Origin: Olivibacter domesticus
Lineage (GTDB): Bacteria > Bacteroidota > Bacteroidia > Sphingobacteriales > Sphingobacteriaceae
Direction of reading: 5' to 3'
NCBI RefSeq assembly: GCF_900109575.1
Contig: NZ_FOAF01000003.1
Location: 372,001-436,000, forward strand
Length of the DNA stretch: 64,000 bases
Under the pieces are notes generated by a model. That model ran no database searches, was not told the origin of the DNA, and was given only the letters and a program-made list of their open reading frames with translations. Positions within the stretch are counted from its first letter, which is position 1, and the number at the start of each line of letters is the position of its first letter. Positions 35,126-44,026 of the stretch are shown here, in pieces. Position numbers and translations under genes: made by a program.

Positions 35126-37483
35126 TTACTCGCTCCTCAATGATTTCACTGGATTACTTTGTGCTGCTTTTAAGGCTTGGCCACAGACGGTAATTGCTGC
35201 AATAATAAAGGCAGTTAAACCAGCCACAATAAAAACCCAAGCGTGTATATTTGTTCGATAAACGTAATTCTCTAGCCATTTACTCATCATCCACCAAGCA
35301 AGGGGGAAGGCTACCAGAAAGGATACACCCACCAGTCGGAGGAAATCCTTTGAGATCAATAAAATAATCTGATTTACGCTCGCCCCCAATGTTTTTCGAA
35401 TGCCAATTTCTTTTACTTTGGTTTCGGCCGTAAAGGTCACTAAACCAAATAAACCCAAGCAGGATAATAAAATGGCAATGCTGGCAAAAAGATTAAAGAG
35501 TTTTCCTGATCGGATGTCACTCCGATACATTTCATCGAACGAATCATCCATGAATTTATAATTAAATTCATAGTCCGCATTATATTGCTTCCAAAGCTTT
35601 TCTACGCTATTAAGTGCAGCTTGTGCTTCTTTTCCGCTTGTCTTAATATATATGGTATTCCATCCCCAATAAGGGTTAATGAACAAAATACAAGGTTCAA
35701 TTCTGGTTTTCATGTCCTTGAAATGAAAATCTTTAACAACCCCTACTATTGTTCCAGGTTGATCATGGAAAGTAACGGTTTTTCCAACGGGATTTTGTAG
35801 GCCAGTTTGCTTGAGAGCAGTTTCATTTATAATGAAATGCGCGCTATCTGCCGCAGTACCGGTAAAACCCTTTCCGTCAACTAGCTTCATATCCATCACT
35901 TCTGGAAAATTGCGATCAATGGATAATTGGTTGATAATGAAGTTGCTCATGTTCGCAGGCTTACCATCCCAATTAAAATCACCAGTTGAACTCATTAAAT
36001 TCATAACCGATTGGCTAGCCGTTGTAACGCCTAATACACCGGGTTGCCGTTGAAGTTCATCTCTAATCGCTTCGTAGTTCTTAGTAAAATTGAATGCAGA
36101 GAAAGTAAAAACACTTTCCTTCGTATAACCTAAATCTGCAGTTCTAATATAGGTTAATTGCCTGCCAATTATCAAGGTAGAGATGATCAGAACAATTGAA
36201 CAGGAAAATTGAATTATTACAAGTAGCCTTCGAAAACCGTTGTTTTTGCCTAAGCCGGGAAGAATGCCCTTTAAAGCGAGTGCTGGATTGAATTTAGAGA
36301 GCATAAGGGCCGGATAGATGCCCGCTGCCCCTAATATGACGATCATTGTGCAGCCAAATAAGAACCATACCTTAGCATCAAATAGACTAAAGATCATTTG
36401 CTTGCCTGACAAGTCATTATATAAGGGCATAAAAATAAAAATCAACGCAATCGCAATAATGATTGAGAGTAGAAAAATAACCGAAGATTCCGTTAAAAAT
36501 TGCCAGAATAAATGACTTTTATTGGCGCCGACAACTTTGCGAACGCTTACTTCCCTACTTCGTCGGCTTGATCGGGCCGTCACTAGGTTGACATAGTTAA
36601 TGCAAGCGATAAGCAGTATAACAAAAGCTACCAATAGAAAGATTTTAACTTGTCGCATACCTTGCTCGTGCCCTAAGACATCATACAAGTGCATTTTTTC
36701 TAACGGTTGCAATAGGTAGATTAAGTCTTTAAAGAAATCGCTGGGTTGATTCCTACGATGGATAACCGCGAGCTGTTTTCCAACCCTTTCAGGAGAGGCG
36801 CCGGGACGTAACAGGAAGTAAGTTTGATAATCGAAGTTGCCCCAATCGCTGTTCAGTGGATTATGTTGCCTGTTTTCGGCAAGTATATCAAAAGGTAGTA
36901 ATAAGTCATATTGCAAGGAAGAATTGGAAGGCATGTCTTTCATAATGCCCGTTACTTTGTAGCTGTCTCCGTTTTTTATTTGCAGTAGTTTTCCGATAGC
37001 AGGTTCGCTGCCAAAGTACTTCTTAGCCAACGTTTCGTTTAAGATGATTGATCGGTTATCAGTGAAAGGCTTTTTGGGATTGCCCTCAAGGAGTTCAAAG
37101 CTAAAGAGCGTAAAGATATTGGGATCAACATAAGTCGCTTTTTCATTAAATTTTTTATCTCGATAAGTGAACAATAAAAAGTTATTGTATTCCTGAATTC
37201 GACAAGCGTCTTCTATTTCCGGTAACTCTTCTTTGCCGAAGATAGCCAATGGAGCGGAGGTATGTTCCCATACCCTGTCTTTAGTGCTTCCCATAGCAGC
37301 GGCAGTACGAAAGATCCGATCGCCCTTGCTATGCATCTTATCAAAATTCAATTCATCCCATACCCATAAGAGTAGTAGGATGGAAGCAGCAAGGCTAACA
37401 GACAAGCCTATAATATTAATGATGGAATATAGTTTGTTTTTAACCAGATTCCTGATAGCGCTTTTAAAATAGTTCCTCAACAT
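35126..37483 (-). CDS. FtsX/MacB-type ABC permease, first in the efflux operon
   Basis: The 785-residue permease begins MLRNYFKSAIRNLVKNKLYS. The first FtsX module has RSREVSVRKVVGANK (VSVR where neighbours have VGIR or VGLR) and the C-terminal module KVKEIGIRKTLGASV, ending NPVKSLRSE. It is closest to the ATPase gene, 71 bp downstream of it, and so is the best candidate for its primary partner. The predicted job is ATP-driven extrusion of a periplasmic substrate together with the adaptor, or lipid/lipoprotein transfer. The sequence does not say which. Confidence 0.92.
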   Translation of the reverse strand: MLRNYFKSAIRNLVKNKLYSIINIIGLSVSLAASILLLLWVWDELNFDKMHSKGDRIFRTAAAMGSTKDRVWEHTSAPLAIFGKEELPEIEDACRIQEYNNFLLFTYRDKKFNEKATYVDPNIFTLFSFELLEGNPKKPFTDNRSIILNETLAKKYFGSEPAIGKLLQIKNGDSYKVTGIMKDMPSNSSLQYDLLLPFDILAENRQHNPLNSDWGNFDYQTYFLLRPGASPERVGKQLAVIHRRNQPSDFFKDLIYLLQPLEKMHLYDVLGHEQGMRQVKIFLLVAFVILLIACINYVNLVTARSSRRSREVSVRKVVGANKSHLFWQFLTESSVIFLLSIIIAIALIFIFMPLYNDLSGKQMIFSLFDAKVWFLFGCTMIVILGAAGIYPALMLSKFNPALALKGILPGLGKNNGFRRLLVIIQFSCSIVLIISTLIIGRQLTYIRTADLGYTKESVFTFSAFNFTKNYEAIRDELQRQPGVLGVTTASQSVMNLMSSTGDFNWDGKPANMSNFIINQLSIDRNFPEVMDMKLVDGKGFTGTAADSAHFIINETALKQTGLQNPVGKTVTFHDQPGTIVGVVKDFHFKDMKTRIEPCILFINPYWGWNTIYIKTSGKEAQAALNSVEKLWKQYNADYEFNYKFMDDSFDEMYRSDIRSGKLFNLFASIAILLSCLGLFGLVTFTAETKVKEIGIRKTLGASVNQIILLISKDFLRLVGVSFLVAFPLAWWMMSKWLENYVYRTNIHAWVFIVAGLTAFIIAAITVCGQALKAAQSNPVKSLRSE

Positions 37484-37490
37484 TTTATGC

Positions 37491-37553
37491 GTTGTGAGTT
37501 GTGAATTGCTATAGGTTTTCGCTCGTAACTGGCAACTCGCAGCGGGTAACTAA
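37491..37553. repeat. Short-word hairpin repeat, ATPase-permease 1 spacer
   Basis: The coding strand reads TTAGTTACCCGCTGCGAG, TTGCCAGTTACGAGCG, then AATTCACAACTCACAACG before the start codon. It is the same word family (AGTTACGAG / CTCACAACT) as in the three permease spacers, indicating common origin. Confidence 0.65.
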
Positions 37554-37554
37554 T

Positions 37555-38229
37555 TTACCCCACAGTCGTCATCACGACCTGTCCATCCAACATCCGGATA
37601 ATCCGGTCACTATAACGAGCATCATGTTCGCTGTGCGTTACCATTACAATGGTAGTGCCTTGATCATTTAGTTCCGTAAGCAACTGCATCACTTCATTAC
37701 CATTGTTAGAGTCCAAGTTACCGGTAGGCTCATCCGCGAGAATAAGCTTTGGGTTGTTAACAACTGCTCGGGCTACGGCCACACGTTGTTGCTGACCACC
37801 CGATAATTGCTGTGGAAAGTGATTCCGGCGGTGCATGATCTGCACTTTTTCCAATACCTCTTCCACGCGTTTTTTGCGTTCCGCTGCAGGCACTTTGGTA
37901 TAAATGAGCGGTAGTTCCACATTTTCAAAAACGGTTAATTCATCTATTAGGTTAAAGCTTTGAAACACGAAACCGATATTATGTTTGCGAAGATCAGAGC
38001 GCTTCCGTTCATTGAATTTGGCCACCTCAATGTCATTGAATTTATAACTGCCTTCATCTAAATCGTCTAAAAGACCTATGATATTCAATAAGGTAGATTT
38101 ACCACAACCAGAAGGACCCATTACAGCTACAAACTCGCCTTTTTGCACATCAATGCTAAGGCTGTTAAGCGCTACCGTTTCTACTTCCTCTGTACGGTAG
38201 TATTTTTGAAGTTCAGTTATTTTGATCAT
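37555..38229 (-). CDS. ABC transporter ATP-binding protein (MacB/LolD type)
   Basis: The 224-residue ATPase has Walker A GPSGCGKS (38-45), Q-loop FQSFNLIDELTVFENV, signature LSGGQQQRVAVARA, Walker B LILADEPTGNLD, D-loop and switch His in VTHSEHD. It belongs to the MacB/LolD/FtsE class, which drives FtsX-like permeases. It is the only ABC ATPase in the window, against six permease genes (four here, two at the left end). It lies between the adaptor and permease genes. Its start codon is preceded by a 24-nt leader also found in front of aat. Confidence 0.94.
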   Translation of the reverse strand: MIKITELQKYYRTEEVETVALNSLSIDVQKGEFVAVMGPSGCGKSTLLNIIGLLDDLDEGSYKFNDIEVAKFNERKRSDLRKHNIGFVFQSFNLIDELTVFENVELPLIYTKVPAAERKKRVEEVLEKVQIMHRRNHFPQQLSGGQQQRVAVARAVVNNPKLILADEPTGNLDSNNGNEVMQLLTELNDQGTTIVMVTHSEHDARYSDRIIRMLDGQVVMTTVG

Positions 38230-38372
38230 ATTTTTATTAGCTATTAAGCGATCCTTGTTGTTTGATCGCTGTATTTTAAACTTTTGATTGCTATATTAGA
38301 CATTGTTTTCTTCGTGTTTTGGTATCGCCTAGATACACCATCTTAAATGATACCTTGTCCTTATCTAGTTTT
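38230..38372. other. Adaptor-ATPase spacer with a shared leader element
   Basis: The 143-bp spacer contains, at 38237-38260 (plus strand), TTAGCTATTAAGCGATCC then TTGTTG, which matches 21 of 24 positions at 52947-52970, the leader of aat. A second feature is GGTATC (38320-38325) with GATACC (38349-38354), a 6-bp inverted repeat. No promoter box stands out. Confidence 0.5.
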
Positions 38373-39623
38373 TTACTTAATTACCAATTCCTGCACTTTG
38401 TCGTATGTTTCATAGCTTGAAGTTACGACCTTTTCTCCTGGTTTTAACCCTTGGATAACTTCATAGTAGTCCGGGTTTTGTCTACCAAGTTGTACATCTG
38501 CCCGATAGGCTGTTTTGCCGTCAGACCCGAGTTTAAATACCCAGTTTCCTCCCGTTTGCTGATAAAAACCGCCTTTAGGGAGCAGAACAGCTTTCGTTTC
38601 ATCACTTAAGGCCAATCGAATTTGGAGTGTTTGTCCTCTTCTAATACCTTTTGGAACGGCACCATCAAATTCCATGTCTACTTGAAAACGACCATTAGCC
38701 ACCTGCGTATATACCTTTTTAACTCTTAGCTTATAACTTTTGCCCGAAAGTGTAAACTCGCCATCAAGATCGGGATAAATACGTGAAATATAGTGCTCGT
38801 CAATGTCTGCCTTTACCTTAAATCCACTCAATACATCCAACTGACCAAAACGATCACCTGGACTTTTCTTTTGGCCAATTTCTGCATCAAAGGCGGTTAA
38901 TTGCCCATCAACCGGTGCACGTACAATCAAATCACCAACCTTACGTCTCATTAGATCTAAAGCGCTTCTGGTACGTTCGTAGGTCTCACGACTTTCCTTA
39001 AGAGACTGTTGTGTACGTATAGAATCTGTAAGTAGGTTTTCTCGACTTAATTTCATTCGCTCAACCTGGTAGTTATATTCATTTAACGCTTTCTCGTATT
39101 CCTGACGTCCTATCGCTTTTTGTTGATATAAGTGTTTTTTTAGGTTATATTCTCGTGTCGCCTCTTTAAAGCCATTTTCCACTTCCGCCATCTGATTTCT
39201 GGTAGAGATAGAAGCCTGTTGGGCATTTGTTTGAGAAATTTGAGATTGGGTAAGTAAGTTTAACACTTGCGTTTCTTGATTGACTAAACTCAATTCTAAA
39301 TCGGTATTTGATAAGCGCATAATAGGATCCCCCTTTTTCATAATCGCTCCGTCTTCTACAAATCGCTCTTCCACACGGCCTCCTTCGGAGGCATCTAAAT
39401 AGATGGTACTAATAGGCATTACCATGCCATTTACGGGTATAAATTCTCTAAAAGGACCTTCTGAAACTTCTGATATAGTTATTCTTTCTGCATCAACATT
39501 TAATTTTGATTTTCCTGAGGTAAAATAATAGCTTGAGAAAATCAAGGCACCAATGCCCACAATCCCAACTACGGTAGCAATCCGTTTGTTATTCCATTTC
39601 TTTTTTGGTAGTGCTCTGTCCAT
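38373..39623 (-). CDS. Periplasmic adaptor (HlyD/MacA family membrane-fusion protein)
   Basis: The 416-residue protein has one N-terminal membrane helix (about 17-36), a barrel-sandwich/lipoyl-like half at about 55-105, a long coiled coil (about 105-225, with many Gln, Glu and Lys heptads), the second lipoyl half with DLIVRAPVDGQLTAFDAEIG, a beta-barrel domain and the C-terminal membrane-proximal domain. It would bridge the inner-membrane permeases to an outer-membrane channel, as MacA does. No TolC-like outer-membrane factor is encoded in the window. It is the first gene of the minus-strand operon and diverges from the response regulator. Confidence 0.9.
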   Translation of the reverse strand: MDRALPKKKWNNKRIATVVGIVGIGALIFSSYYFTSGKSKLNVDAERITISEVSEGPFREFIPVNGMVMPISTIYLDASEGGRVEERFVEDGAIMKKGDPIMRLSNTDLELSLVNQETQVLNLLTQSQISQTNAQQASISTRNQMAEVENGFKEATREYNLKKHLYQQKAIGRQEYEKALNEYNYQVERMKLSRENLLTDSIRTQQSLKESRETYERTRSALDLMRRKVGDLIVRAPVDGQLTAFDAEIGQKKSPGDRFGQLDVLSGFKVKADIDEHYISRIYPDLDGEFTLSGKSYKLRVKKVYTQVANGRFQVDMEFDGAVPKGIRRGQTLQIRLALSDETKAVLLPKGGFYQQTGGNWVFKLGSDGKTAYRADVQLGRQNPDYYEVIQGLKPGEKVVTSSYETYDKVQELVIK

Positions 39624-39674
39624 TTTTTTATTTTATACTTCGACATTACAGGTGTTTCCTGTGCTTAATAACTA

Positions 39675-39689
39675 TACAAGCTTGTGCCA
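39675..39689 (-). promoter_or_regulatory. Sigma-54-like promoter, one base short
   Basis: The minus strand reads TGGCAC-AAGC-TTGTA. It has the GG (-24) block in its best form (TGGCAC), but the gap from GG to the -12 dinucleotide is nine bases and not ten, and the dinucleotide is GT, not GC. It is 52 bp upstream of the adaptor start and 54 bp from the enhancer-like palindromes. A candidate only. Confidence 0.35.
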
Positions 39690-39742
39690 TAAAAATAGGC
39701 TGTTAATAATCAATGTTTTACGTGTTTTTACGGTTTTTATAC

Positions 39743-39779
39743 TGTTCGATATCGGACACTTTATGTGCGCTTGCGTACA
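39743..39779. promoter_or_regulatory. Two tandem 16-bp operator-like palindromes (site B)
   Basis: TGTTCGATATCGGACA (39743-39758) is a near-perfect palindrome and TGTGCGCTTGCGTACA (39764-39779) an imperfect one. Both have the form TGTnCG-N4-CGnACA, 21 bp apart. They are about 120 bp upstream of the adaptor start and about 160 bp upstream of the regulator gene. The same motif pair is found at 3092-3129. This is likely the site of the adjacent NtrC-type regulator (inference). Confidence 0.65.
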
Positions 39780-39939
39780 GATTGATTCATTGGAACAGAA
39801 TATACTTTTTCTGATTATCAACCTTTTAAAAGTAATGGTATAGTTGTAGATTTACAAAAATGTAATCGTTAGACATTAACTTTAGGTGTGTAACTGCTTT
39901 AAGCTAACAATTTATCAAATCAACTCTAATAAAAAAAGA

Positions 39940-41280
39940 ATGAAACATTCGCGTATTTTGATAATCGATGATGACCCTGATGTTCTTACAGCTGTTAAAC
40001 TCTTATTAAAAAGAGAAGTTAACGAAGTCATTGCTGATAAAAACCCGGAAAATATTCCAGCAATCCTTTCCCGGCAACCGGTAGATTTGGTCCTTTTAGA
40101 TATGAATTTTAAAAGCGCTATCAATACAGGAAACGAAGGACTTTATTGGCTTAACAGAGTAAAGGCTTTACGTCCTGATTTACCTGTAATAATGATTACG
40201 GCCTATGGAGCAATCGATTTAGCAGTAAACTCACTGAAACAGGGGGCTACCGATTTCATTGTTAAGCCTTGGCAGAATGAACATTTATTGAAAGTTATTG
40301 GTGATATTTTAACCAAGAAACAGGGGAAAAGAAAAGAAGAGATACCGACTGTAAACAGTAATCTCATTGGTGAGTCCGATGTGATGAAACATCTCCTGTA
40401 TAAGATAAGTAAGATCGCTCCCACTGATGCAAATATTCTTATTTTGGGAGAGAATGGCACAGGGAAAGATGTAATAGCTGACACCATACATCGAGAATCG
40501 AGAAGGGTGTTGATGCCTTATGTAAAAGTGGATGTTGGGGCTTTAACGGATACGCTCTTTGAAAGTGAGCTTTTTGGGCATAAAAAAGGCGCCTATACAG
40601 ACGCAAGAGAAGATAGGGTTGGTAGGTTCGAAGCCGCTGATAAGGGGACGCTTTTTTTAGATGAAATAGGAAATATTTCTTTGCAACAACAGGCAAAATT
40701 GCTGAGTGTTTTGCAAAATAGACAGGTAATACCGCTAGGCAGTAATACACCTACAAACGTAGATATTCGTTTATTATGTGCAACAAATGTGCCTTTGGCG
40801 GTACTTGCTAATGAAAACCGTTTTCGGAAAGATTTAATATATAGGATCAACACAGTTGAAGTACAGGTGCCACCGCTACGGGAGAGGGGAAATGACATTT
40901 TACTATTGGCACGTCATTTTATGGAAAAATACGCAACTAAATACGCAAAACAAATACCTGATTTAGAAAAGAAAACAGAAGAAAAGCTACTACGTTACCA
41001 TTATCCGGGAAATGTACGTGAACTACAATATAGCATTGAACGAGCAACAATTATGGCAGAAGGGGGAGCTTTAACCCCAGAGGATGTTATTTTTTCGCCA
41101 ATTGAACAAAGAAGCAGCGGCAGTAGTGCAGAGCAAGATGAATATAACTTAACAGAAATGGAAAAAAACACCATTATGAAAGTAATAGAAAAGCACAACG
41201 GCAACATAAGCAAAGCATCGCAGGAGTTGGGTTTAACGCGGACAGCACTATATAGACGTTTGAGCAAGTATAATATCTAA
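39940..41280 (+). CDS. Sigma-54-dependent response regulator (NtrC family)
   Basis: From the ATG at 39940 the product has 446 residues. A longer frame adds 18 residues ahead of the receiver and is unlikely. Domains: receiver (1-125) with acidic pocket D10-D12 and phospho-acceptor D54 in VLLDMNF; AAA+ activator domain with Walker A GENGTGKD and Walker B GTLFLDEIGN; C-terminal Fis-type HTH (KHNGNISKASQELGLTRTALYRRL). The sigma-54-contacting loop, GAFTGA in classical members, reads GAYTDA here. It overlaps the kinase gene by one base, so the two form one operon. The divergent efflux operon is its probable target. Confidence 0.92.
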   Translation: MKHSRILIIDDDPDVLTAVKLLLKREVNEVIADKNPENIPAILSRQPVDLVLLDMNFKSAINTGNEGLYWLNRVKALRPDLPVIMITAYGAIDLAVNSLKQGATDFIVKPWQNEHLLKVIGDILTKKQGKRKEEIPTVNSNLIGESDVMKHLLYKISKIAPTDANILILGENGTGKDVIADTIHRESRRVLMPYVKVDVGALTDTLFESELFGHKKGAYTDAREDRVGRFEAADKGTLFLDEIGNISLQQQAKLLSVLQNRQVIPLGSNTPTNVDIRLLCATNVPLAVLANENRFRKDLIYRINTVEVQVPPLRERGNDILLLARHFMEKYATKYAKQIPDLEKKTEEKLLRYHYPGNVRELQYSIERATIMAEGGALTPEDVIFSPIEQRSSGSSAEQDEYNLTEMEKNTIMKVIEKHNGNISKASQELGLTRTALYRRLSKYNI

Positions 41281-42602
41281 TGAACCGACTCCGCTTACTC
41301 ATAATTTTTAGAGCCTTTTTACTTTTTGTAGGTGTATCTTTACTGTGTTGGTTAATATTAAAAGGATATTTTTTATATTCTTTAATTGTTTTTCCGATAT
41401 GTCTTTGGATGCTGACCTTAAATTTTCGTTCGCAGCTGCGAGCATATCGCGAACTTGAAGAATTCGCCGAAGCAGCCCGCTATCGCGATTTTACTAGGTT
41501 TTTCCCCTTGCAGAATGCAGGCCCAGAGATAAGGCCTTTACGCGGGGCCTTTAATGAGATTAATGGGGTATTTAAAAAAATAAGTAGCGAACGTGAAACG
41601 CAGTATCAATATCTTCAAAAGATTTTGGAACTGGTAAATACGGCCATTCTTTCCTATGAAGAGAATACAGGGAAAGTAATTTGGATGAATGAAGCATTTA
41701 AAGAACTGTTTAATATTCCTTACCTATCCATCATATCAGGCTTGAATAAGCGTAATCCGGATTTATATCACAGAGTTATTGATATGCCCCCCGGCGAAAT
41801 TAGTGTTTTCACGGTGCCCACCCCCAGTAAAGGAATGCTAAAACTACAGTTTTCTTCAAGTAGTTTTCAAACACCGGAAGGCTATTATCGCCTGCTTGCT
41901 TTTCAAAATATCAATGAAGCATTGGATGAAACAGAATCAAAGGCTTGGCAAAAGCTATTGAGTGTATTAACGCATGAAATTATGAATTCTATTGCACCTA
42001 TATCCTCATTGGCTGATACACTAAAAAACCGTTTGGAGGTGCTACCCAATAGTGAAGAATTGGACGATATACGTTTAGGTACCGAAACAATAAAACGTAG
42101 GAGCGAGGGCCTGTTAAAGTTTGCGGGTACTTATCGAAGTTTAAACAAAATAGCACAGCCAGAGGTATCCATTGTATATGCCGCAGAACTCTTTGAAAAT
42201 TTATATCAATTAATGGAGCCGACGCTGTTACAGAAAAGTATTGTGCTGGATATTATATTAAAGGATCCAAGACTTCAACTTTCGTTGGATGTCAATTTGA
42301 TAGAACAGGTATTAATCAATTTACTATTGAATGCCATTGAGGCGGTGAAAGATGGAGAGGGACCTTATATAAGCTTGCAAGCCTTAGCTAATAATGGAAG
42401 CCCGCAGATTAAAATAACAGATAATGGTAGGGGTATACCTCAAGAATTGCTAGAGAATATATTTATCCCTTTCTTTACAACCCGTAAGAGTGGTAGTGGT
42501 GTTGGATTGACATTAAGCAAGCAGATTATGTTAATGCATAAAGGCAATATCACGGTTCAATCGGAGGAAGGAAAAGGGAGTGTTTTTACATTACAGTTTT
42601 AA
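41280..42602 (+). CDS. Sensor histidine kinase, partner of the adjacent regulator
   Basis: The 440-residue kinase has two membrane helices close together (about 7-27 and 30-47) with almost no periplasmic loop. A PAS-like domain follows (about 110-215, NTAILSYEENTGKVIWMNEA), then a dimerisation/phospho-acceptor domain with H232 in LTHEIMNSIAPI and an ATP-binding domain with N-box NLLLNAIEAV, G1 DNGRGIP and G2 GSGVGLTL. The absence of a sizeable periplasmic sensor suggests it senses membrane state or a cytoplasmic ligand by the PAS-like domain (inference). The ATG overlaps the stop of the regulator (TAATG), an arrangement of coupled translation. Confidence 0.92.
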   Translation: MNRLRLLIIFRAFLLFVGVSLLCWLILKGYFLYSLIVFPICLWMLTLNFRSQLRAYRELEEFAEAARYRDFTRFFPLQNAGPEIRPLRGAFNEINGVFKKISSERETQYQYLQKILELVNTAILSYEENTGKVIWMNEAFKELFNIPYLSIISGLNKRNPDLYHRVIDMPPGEISVFTVPTPSKGMLKLQFSSSSFQTPEGYYRLLAFQNINEALDETESKAWQKLLSVLTHEIMNSIAPISSLADTLKNRLEVLPNSEELDDIRLGTETIKRRSEGLLKFAGTYRSLNKIAQPEVSIVYAAELFENLYQLMEPTLLQKSIVLDIILKDPRLQLSLDVNLIEQVLINLLLNAIEAVKDGEGPYISLQALANNGSPQIKITDNGRGIPQELLENIFIPFFTTRKSGSGVGLTLSKQIMLMHKGNITVQSEEGKGSVFTLQF

Positions 42603-42674
42603 GCTATTGCGCGCGTAATATAAGCTAGCCACAAGCACTCCTATTAGGAATCTTCACAATTAAAAGTAATAAAA

Positions 42675-43112
42675 ATGAAAATATTAATGGTCTGTTTGGG
42701 TAACATATGTAGATCACCATTGGCGCATGGTATACTTGCTCATATGGCTAAAGAGGAGCATTTGAATTGGGAAATAGATTCAGCTGGTACGGGGAACTGG
42801 CACGTTGGACAATGCCCCGATAGAAGATCTATTGCCATTGCAAAAAATTACGGCGTCGATATCAGCACCCAAAGGGCCAGGCAGTTTAACAAAAATGACT
42901 TTCAGTTATATGACCATATTTTAGTTATGGATCATGAGAACTTTGCAGATGTGTTAGACATGACTGAAAATGCTGACGAAAAAGCGAAAGTGAGGCTTTT
43001 TCTTGGAAACGATATTGTACCTGATCCTTATTATGACGATGACCTGTTTGATTCCGTTTATATCATGATAGCAAAAAGGTGCGAAATATTATTAAAGGAA
43101 TTGAAGGCCTAA
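42675..43112 (+). CDS. Low-molecular-weight protein-tyrosine phosphatase
   Basis: The 145-residue protein has the P-loop CLGNICRS (C7 nucleophile, R13) and the general acid D117 in PDPYYDD. It hydrolyses phosphotyrosine on proteins in the cytoplasm. Relatives regulate tyrosine kinases of exopolysaccharide synthesis or arginine phosphorylation. No tyrosine kinase or polysaccharide gene is near. Its stop overlaps the 3' end of the converging ComB gene by four bases. Start at 42675 is clear. Confidence 0.9.
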   Translation: MKILMVCLGNICRSPLAHGILAHMAKEEHLNWEIDSAGTGNWHVGQCPDRRSIAIAKNYGVDISTQRARQFNKNDFQLYDHILVMDHENFADVLDMTENADEKAKVRLFLGNDIVPDPYYDDDLFDSVYIMIAKRCEILLKELKA

Positions 43113-43834
43113 TACTCCTTCAATTCCACTAACCGGTCTCCTTCTAATACAGGGATTACGTTAAGTGTATCCACTTGTAAACAAAAATCGATATCCTTCT
43201 GGATTCCTAAATTTTGTAAGCGTCTACTGTGTGCGCTTTCTGCTAGGTAAGTACTTATATCAGGTTGTGCACAATTGTATAGCGTTTCAGCAGCAATAGA
43301 GGCATCATCCTCTTTCTGATGACTCGCTTTTAGCTTGTTTATAACAGCTCCTGCGAATATAGTGTCTTCCAAATTAAAATTATCTTTCCATCCTGCACAA
43401 ACTAAAAGGATATCTTCTTTTTGTTTTTGTAACCAATCACAAAGGATGCTTAGATTTAAGAAGGAACCAATTACTACTTTCTTTGCTTCTCGAGATAAAT
43501 GTATGGCCTTTGTGCCATTTGTGGTGGTGAGTACGATGGTTCTTCCTTTGACTTTTTCTTCTACATACGAGAAAGGAGAATTCCCAAAATCGAAACCATC
43601 AACGACCTCTCCATTTCGCTCGGCAGCTAGTAGATAACCGTGATCTTTATAAATGGCACAAGTGGAAACTTCCGCCACTGGAATTATACCTTCCGCGCCA
43701 TTCGCAATCCCATAGCACATGGAGGTGGAAGCTCTAAAAATATCGATAACAACAACGATACTATTTTTGATGTCGTGCAAAGGGAGTAGAGCAGGACTAA
43801 GGCAAACAGTTATTTTTCTTGTGGTATCAAGCAA
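43109..43834 (-). CDS. 2-phosphosulfolactate phosphatase (ComB family)
   Basis: The 241-residue protein has the ComB signature blocks VVVIDIFRASTSM, AERNGEVVDGFDFGNSP and TTTNGTKAI. ComB removes phosphate from 2-phosphosulfolactate. In methanogens this is a step to coenzyme M. In bacteria the product sulfolactate may be a stored or exported sulfonate, or a precursor relevant to sulfonolipids in this phylum (inference). No comA, comC or sulfonolipid gene is adjacent. Single gene with 192 bp to the next. Confidence 0.87.
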   Translation of the reverse strand: MLDTTRKITVCLSPALLPLHDIKNSIVVVIDIFRASTSMCYGIANGAEGIIPVAEVSTCAIYKDHGYLLAAERNGEVVDGFDFGNSPFSYVEEKVKGRTIVLTTTNGTKAIHLSREAKKVVIGSFLNLSILCDWLQKQKEDILLVCAGWKDNFNLEDTIFAGAVINKLKASHQKEDDASIAAETLYNCAQPDISTYLAESAHSRRLQNLGIQKDIDFCLQVDTLNVIPVLEGDRLVELKEY

Positions 43835-44026
43835 AACGAATTCAATTTATTTATTATTAAATATTATTCAATCTCTATTTCTATCGATTTCTGATAAACG
43901 GGTGTCTAAAAGTCGTTCCTTTACGCCATTTTGATCCTAGCATACCGAAAAGGAGAGACCTGTCGATTTTAAAGCTAAAGGAAGTTACATCAAAATGGCA
44001 AAAAAGAATACTTTCAAAGAACCTAA

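Larger units (their letters stand above)
39624..39939. other. Divergent intergenic region between adaptor and response regulator
   Basis: This 316-bp region contains the two tandem palindromes at 39743-39779 and, nearer the adaptor, a sigma-54-like element on the minus strand (39675-39689). Towards the regulator, TAACTTTA near 39884 resembles a -7 box with one mismatch. The rest is AT-rich with no coding frame. Confidence 0.5.
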
